The position numbers were made by a program, and so were the translations under genes. Below are positions 61,231 to 64,000 of a stretch of 64,000 nt of DNA, piece by piece. The notes under the pieces are model-generated. The model saw nothing but the letters and a program-made list of their open reading frames with translations, was not told the origin of the DNA and searched no databases. Location: assembly GCA_017617615.1 (NCBI GenBank), contig JAFZVV010000007.1:1-64000 (forward strand), written 5' to 3'. Source of the stretch: Prevotella sp. Its GTDB lineage: Bacteria; Bacteroidota; Bacteroidia; Bacteroidales; Bacteroidaceae. Within the stretch, counting starts at the first letter, position 1. Each line of letters opens with the position of its first letter.

Positions 61231-62496
61231 ATGGAAAAGACATTGGAAAACACCACAGAACAAGGAAAATACTGGAGAAGCAGTGAGCAACTGATGGCGT
61301 TGGAGGAGCAATATGGTGCCCACAACTACCATCCCCTCCCCGTTGTGCTACACCGAGGAAAAGGCATCTATGTGTGGGACGTGGAAGGCAAGAAGTATTT
61401 CGACTTCCTGTCCTCCTACTCCGCGGTGAACCAGGGGCACTGTCACCCGCGCATCGTGAAGGCACTGAAAGACCAGGCCGACATGCTGTGCCTCACCTCG
61501 CGTGCCTTCTACAACGACGCCCTCTGCGAATACGAGCAGTTCATGCACGAGTATTTCGGCTACGACCGCATTCTGCCGATGAACACCGGTGCCGAAGGCG
61601 TGGAGACCGCCCTAAAACTCGCCCGCCGATGGGGAGTGGTAAAGAAAGGCATCGACAACGACAAAATTAAGGTCATCTGCTGCGAAGGCAACTTCCACGG
61701 GCGCACCGTGACGGTAATTACGATGAGCAACGACCCCAGTTCCTACGCACAGTACGGACCACTCACCCCAGGGTTCATCCGTATCCCATACAACGACACC
61801 GAGGCCCTGCGAAAGGCACTCGATGAGTATGGCGACGAGGTATGTGCCTTCATCGCAGAGCCCATTCAGGGCGAAGCGGGCGTCTTCGTGCCCGACGACG
61901 GATACCTGAAGACCTGTTATGACCTCTGCCATCAGCACAACGTGTTGCTCATCGCCGACGAGGTGCAGACGGGCATCGCCCGAACGGGCAAGATGCTCTG
62001 TTCGGAGCACGACGGCATACGTCCCGACATCGTCGTCCTGGGCAAGGCCCTCGGCGGTGGCGTTCTCCCCGTCTCTGCCTGTCTGGCCGACGACGACATC
62101 ATGCTCAACATCAAGCCGGGCGAGCACGGCTCCACCTTCGGTGGGTTCCCTCTCGCTGCCCGCGTTGCCGTAGAGGCCCTGAAGGTCGTGCGCGACGAGC
62201 ATCTCGTAGAGAATGCCGAAGCCATGGGCAAAGTGTTCCGTGAGGAGGTGCGGAAAATCCACTCACCGTTCATCCAGCAGGTGCGTGGGCGCGGCCTGCT
62301 CAACGCCATTGTCACCAAGCCCGTGAACGGGAAGACCGCATGGGATATCTGCCTGTACATGAAGGAAAAGGGTCTGCTCGCCAAGCCCACCCACGACCAT
62401 ATCATCCGATTCGCTCCTCCCCTCTGCATCAACGAGGCAGAACTGAAGGAAGCCATCGGCATCATCAAAGAGACGTTTGAGGAAATGGGCAAATAA
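61231..62496 (+). CDS. rocD: Ornithine aminotransferase (ornithine--oxo-acid transaminase)
   Basis: RocD converts ornithine plus 2-oxoglutarate into glutamate 5-semialdehyde and glutamate, using PLP. The 421-residue protein has the class III aminotransferase features: [40 protein letters not shown], the PLP-contacting [12 protein letters not shown], and the Schiff-base lysine K272 in [10 protein letters not shown]. The downstream gene starts 29 bp later, forming a rocD-ctlX-pruA operon for arginine/ornithine breakdown. The length is normal. Confidence 0.96.
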   Translation: MEKTLENTTEQGKYWRSSEQLMALEEQYGAHNYHPLPVVLHRGKGIYVWDVEGKKYFDFLSSYSAVNQGHCHPRIVKALKDQADMLCLTSRAFYNDALCEYEQFMHEYFGYDRILPMNTGAEGVETALKLARRWGVVKKGIDNDKIKVICCEGNFHGRTVTVITMSNDPSSYAQYGPLTPGFIRIPYNDTEALRKALDEYGDEVCAFIAEPIQGEAGVFVPDDGYLKTCYDLCHQHNVLLIADEVQTGIARTGKMLCSEHDGIRPDIVVLGKALGGGVLPVSACLADDDIMLNIKPGEHGSTFGGFPLAARVAVEALKVVRDEHLVENAEAMGKVFREEVRKIHSPFIQQVRGRGLLNAIVTKPVNGKTAWDICLYMKEKGLLAKPTHDHIIRFAPPLCINEAELKEAIGIIKETFEEMGK

Positions 62497-62525
62497 GACC
62501 TTTAGCCTACGGAGTATCGAAGATT

Positions 62526-63446
62526 ATGCTGAAACAAACCACCTCACAGTTGCTGATGGTAAGACCCGTGTGCTTCGCGTTCAACGAAGAGACAGCGGGC
62601 AACAACGCCTTCCAGCAGAGGAGTGAAAGCACCACCGCCAACGGCCTGCAACGACAAGCCGTGAAGGAGTTCGATGCCTACGTCGCCCTGCTCCGGCAGA
62701 ACGGCGTAGGAGTGACCGTCGTTGACGACACACCGAAACCCTTCACCCCCGACTCCATTTTCCCCAACAACTGCTTCTCCACCCACCACGACGACACGGG
62801 CAACACCTTGGTGCTCTACCCCATGTATGCCGCCAACCGCCGCGAAGAGCGCGAGAAGTTGCGCCCCATGCTCATGAGGATGCCTTTCGACAAGGTCATC
62901 GACCTCACCCACTGGGAAGACGAGGGGCATTACCTCGAAGGCACTGGCTCACTCATCCTCGACAGGCAACGGCACAGGGCATACGCCTGCCGCTCACCAC
63001 GCACCCATGAGGAGGTGGTGGCCGACTGGGCACGGCAGATGCACTACGACTACCTGCTCTTCGACAGCGTCGATGAGGCAGGCACGGCCGTATACCACAC
63101 CAACGTGGTGATGCACATAGGCACCCACACTGCCGTCGTATGCCTCGACAGCATCAAGGACAACGGCCAGCGCGCCCGTCTCCTCCGAAGCCTTGAAGAC
63201 TGCGGCAAGGAGGTGGTGCCCGTCACCTTGTCGCAGGTACACCGGTTTGCCGGCAACATGCTCGAGGTGCATGACAGCGGCGGTGAACCGCTTCTCGTGA
63301 TGAGCGCCACCGCACGGCAGTCGCTCACACCCGCCCAACTCGACATCCTCTCCCGTCACACACGCATCGTCGCCCCCGACATCCACACCATCGAGACCAT
63401 CGGCGGAGGAAGTGCCCGGTGCATGATTGCGGAGATTTTCCAATAA
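62526..63446 (+). CDS. ctlX: CtlX-type citrulline-utilisation hydrolase
   Basis: The 306-residue protein belongs to the amidinotransferase/arginine-deiminase superfamily of CtlX type: PDSIFPNNCFSTHHDDTGNTLVLYPM (start of the fan), HYLEGTGSLILDRQRHRAYACRSPRT, VVMHIGTHTAVVCLDS with the catalytic His, and the catalytic C299 in GGGSARCMIAEIF. CtlX is proposed to hydrolyse citrulline to ornithine, feeding RocD. It is 29 bp after rocD and 31 bp before the pruA gene, supporting that pathway. Confidence 0.93.
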   Translation: MLKQTTSQLLMVRPVCFAFNEETAGNNAFQQRSESTTANGLQRQAVKEFDAYVALLRQNGVGVTVVDDTPKPFTPDSIFPNNCFSTHHDDTGNTLVLYPMYAANRREEREKLRPMLMRMPFDKVIDLTHWEDEGHYLEGTGSLILDRQRHRAYACRSPRTHEEVVADWARQMHYDYLLFDSVDEAGTAVYHTNVVMHIGTHTAVVCLDSIKDNGQRARLLRSLEDCGKEVVPVTLSQVHRFAGNMLEVHDSGGEPLLVMSATARQSLTPAQLDILSRHTRIVAPDIHTIETIGGGSARCMIAEIFQ

Positions 63447-63477
63447 ACGACAAACAACCATTTAATACTATCGACAC

Positions 63478-64000
63478 ATGAACAATTCCATTATCACTTT
63501 CCCCCTTCCTGCCAATGAGCCGGTAAAGACTTACCTGAAGGGATCACCAGAACGCGTCGCCCTCGAGAAAGAACTGGAGCGGCAGCGCAACATCGTCGTC
63601 GACATCCCCATCATCATCGGCGGCAAGGAGATACGAACAGGCGACACGGGCACGGTAACCTGTCCGCACGACCACCAGCACGTGCTCGCCACATACCACA
63701 AAGTGGGGAAGAAAGAAATCAAACTGGCCATAGAGACAGCCATGAAAGCGTGGCGGGAATGGAGTCGCACGCCATGGACCACCAGGGCTGCCATCGTGAT
63801 GAAAATGGCAGAACTGCTCGCCACGAAGTACCGTCCTATCATGAACGCCGCCACGATGCTCGGACAAAGCAAGAACTTCTTCCAGGCCGAAATCGACTCT
63901 GCCTGCGAGACCATCGACTTCTTCCGCTACAACGTGCACTACGCCTCGAAAATCTATGCCATGCAACCCAAAGACGGGGTGGCACAAATCAACCACACCG
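63478..64000 (+). CDS. pruA: L-glutamate gamma-semialdehyde dehydrogenase, 3' end outside the window
   Basis: The product converts glutamate 5-semialdehyde to glutamate. Only the first 174 codons are inside the window. MNNSIITFPLPANEPVKTYLKGSPERVALEKEL and DIPIIIGGKEIRTGDTGTVTCPHDHQHVLATYHK are typical of PruA/P5C dehydrogenase N-termini, followed by AWREWSRTPWTTRAAIVMKMAELLATKYR. The catalytic Glu and Cys lie beyond the right edge, so full length is unconfirmed. It completes the ornithine-to-glutamate pathway started by rocD. Confidence 0.93.
   Translation, partial: MNNSIITFPLPANEPVKTYLKGSPERVALEKELERQRNIVVDIPIIIGGKEIRTGDTGTVTCPHDHQHVLATYHKVGKKEIKLAIETAMKAWREWSRTPWTTRAAIVMKMAELLATKYRPIMNAATMLGQSKNFFQAEIDSACETIDFFRYNVHYASKIYAMQPKDGVAQINHT

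Overview
The window looks like a chromosomal segment of a Bacteroidota species, most likely Prevotella or a close relative. The evidence is a complete Rnf complex with an attached RseC-like gene, GldB, GldE and LptC homologues, a BspA-type leucine-rich-repeat protein, and promoters of the Bacteroides type (TTTG or TTG, 19-20 bp, TAnnTTTG), with few strong Shine-Dalgarno sites. Most genes are moderately GC-rich and intergenic DNA is AT-rich. No integrase, transposase, phage gene, CRISPR array or rRNA was seen. The assignment is inference from gene content.

Layout. 1-2,460 is an AT-rich accessory edge: a truncated Sel1-repeat protein with 108-bp DNA repeats, an unknown gene, a PD-(D/E)XK-nuclease-like gene, and about 600 bp without a convincing gene but with a hairpin. 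2,463-5,306 holds a GNAT acetyltransferase and groES-groEL. 5,458-11,890, on the minus strand, holds an outer-membrane-type protein, a metallophosphoesterase, a membrane protein, glycogen branching enzyme, a YhcH-family protein and a secreted MORN-repeat protein. 12,226-26,314, on the plus strand, holds a secreted GH31 enzyme, a single-module nonribosomal peptide synthetase with a reductase terminus (C-A-T-R), an MFS-like transporter, a small membrane protein and an AddA/AddB-like helicase-nuclease pair. This small biosynthetic locus is the most interesting part of the window.

26,385-33,110, on the minus strand, holds galE and rseC-rnfBCDGEA, an ion-pumping ferredoxin:NAD oxidoreductase. 33,221-38,754 is a compact operon: LRR protein, QueH, Gfo/Idh/MocA oxidoreductase, DUF4421 and DUF1460 proteins. 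Two identical tRNA-Asp genes follow (38,917-39,080). 39,156-44,039 holds cstA, a small outer-membrane protein, recR, a small membrane protein, a family-2 glycosyltransferase and a GNAT.

44,152-50,670 holds two paralogous GHL10-type glycosidase-like proteins flanking a DUF3127 gene and a dnaN / DEDD-exonuclease / acidic-protein operon. 50,750-57,301 is envelope biogenesis: periplasmic peptidyl-prolyl isomerase, GldE, LptC, an outer-membrane barrel protein and GldB. 57,608-61,025 is a second AT-rich accessory segment with a secreted TPR-CHAT protease-like protein and a translationally coupled small exported partner. 61,231-64,000 begins an arginine/citrulline/ornithine pathway: rocD, ctlX and a truncated pruA.

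Limits: everything was read by eye. Family names come from recognised motifs, not searches. Promoter calls rest on consensus matches alone.
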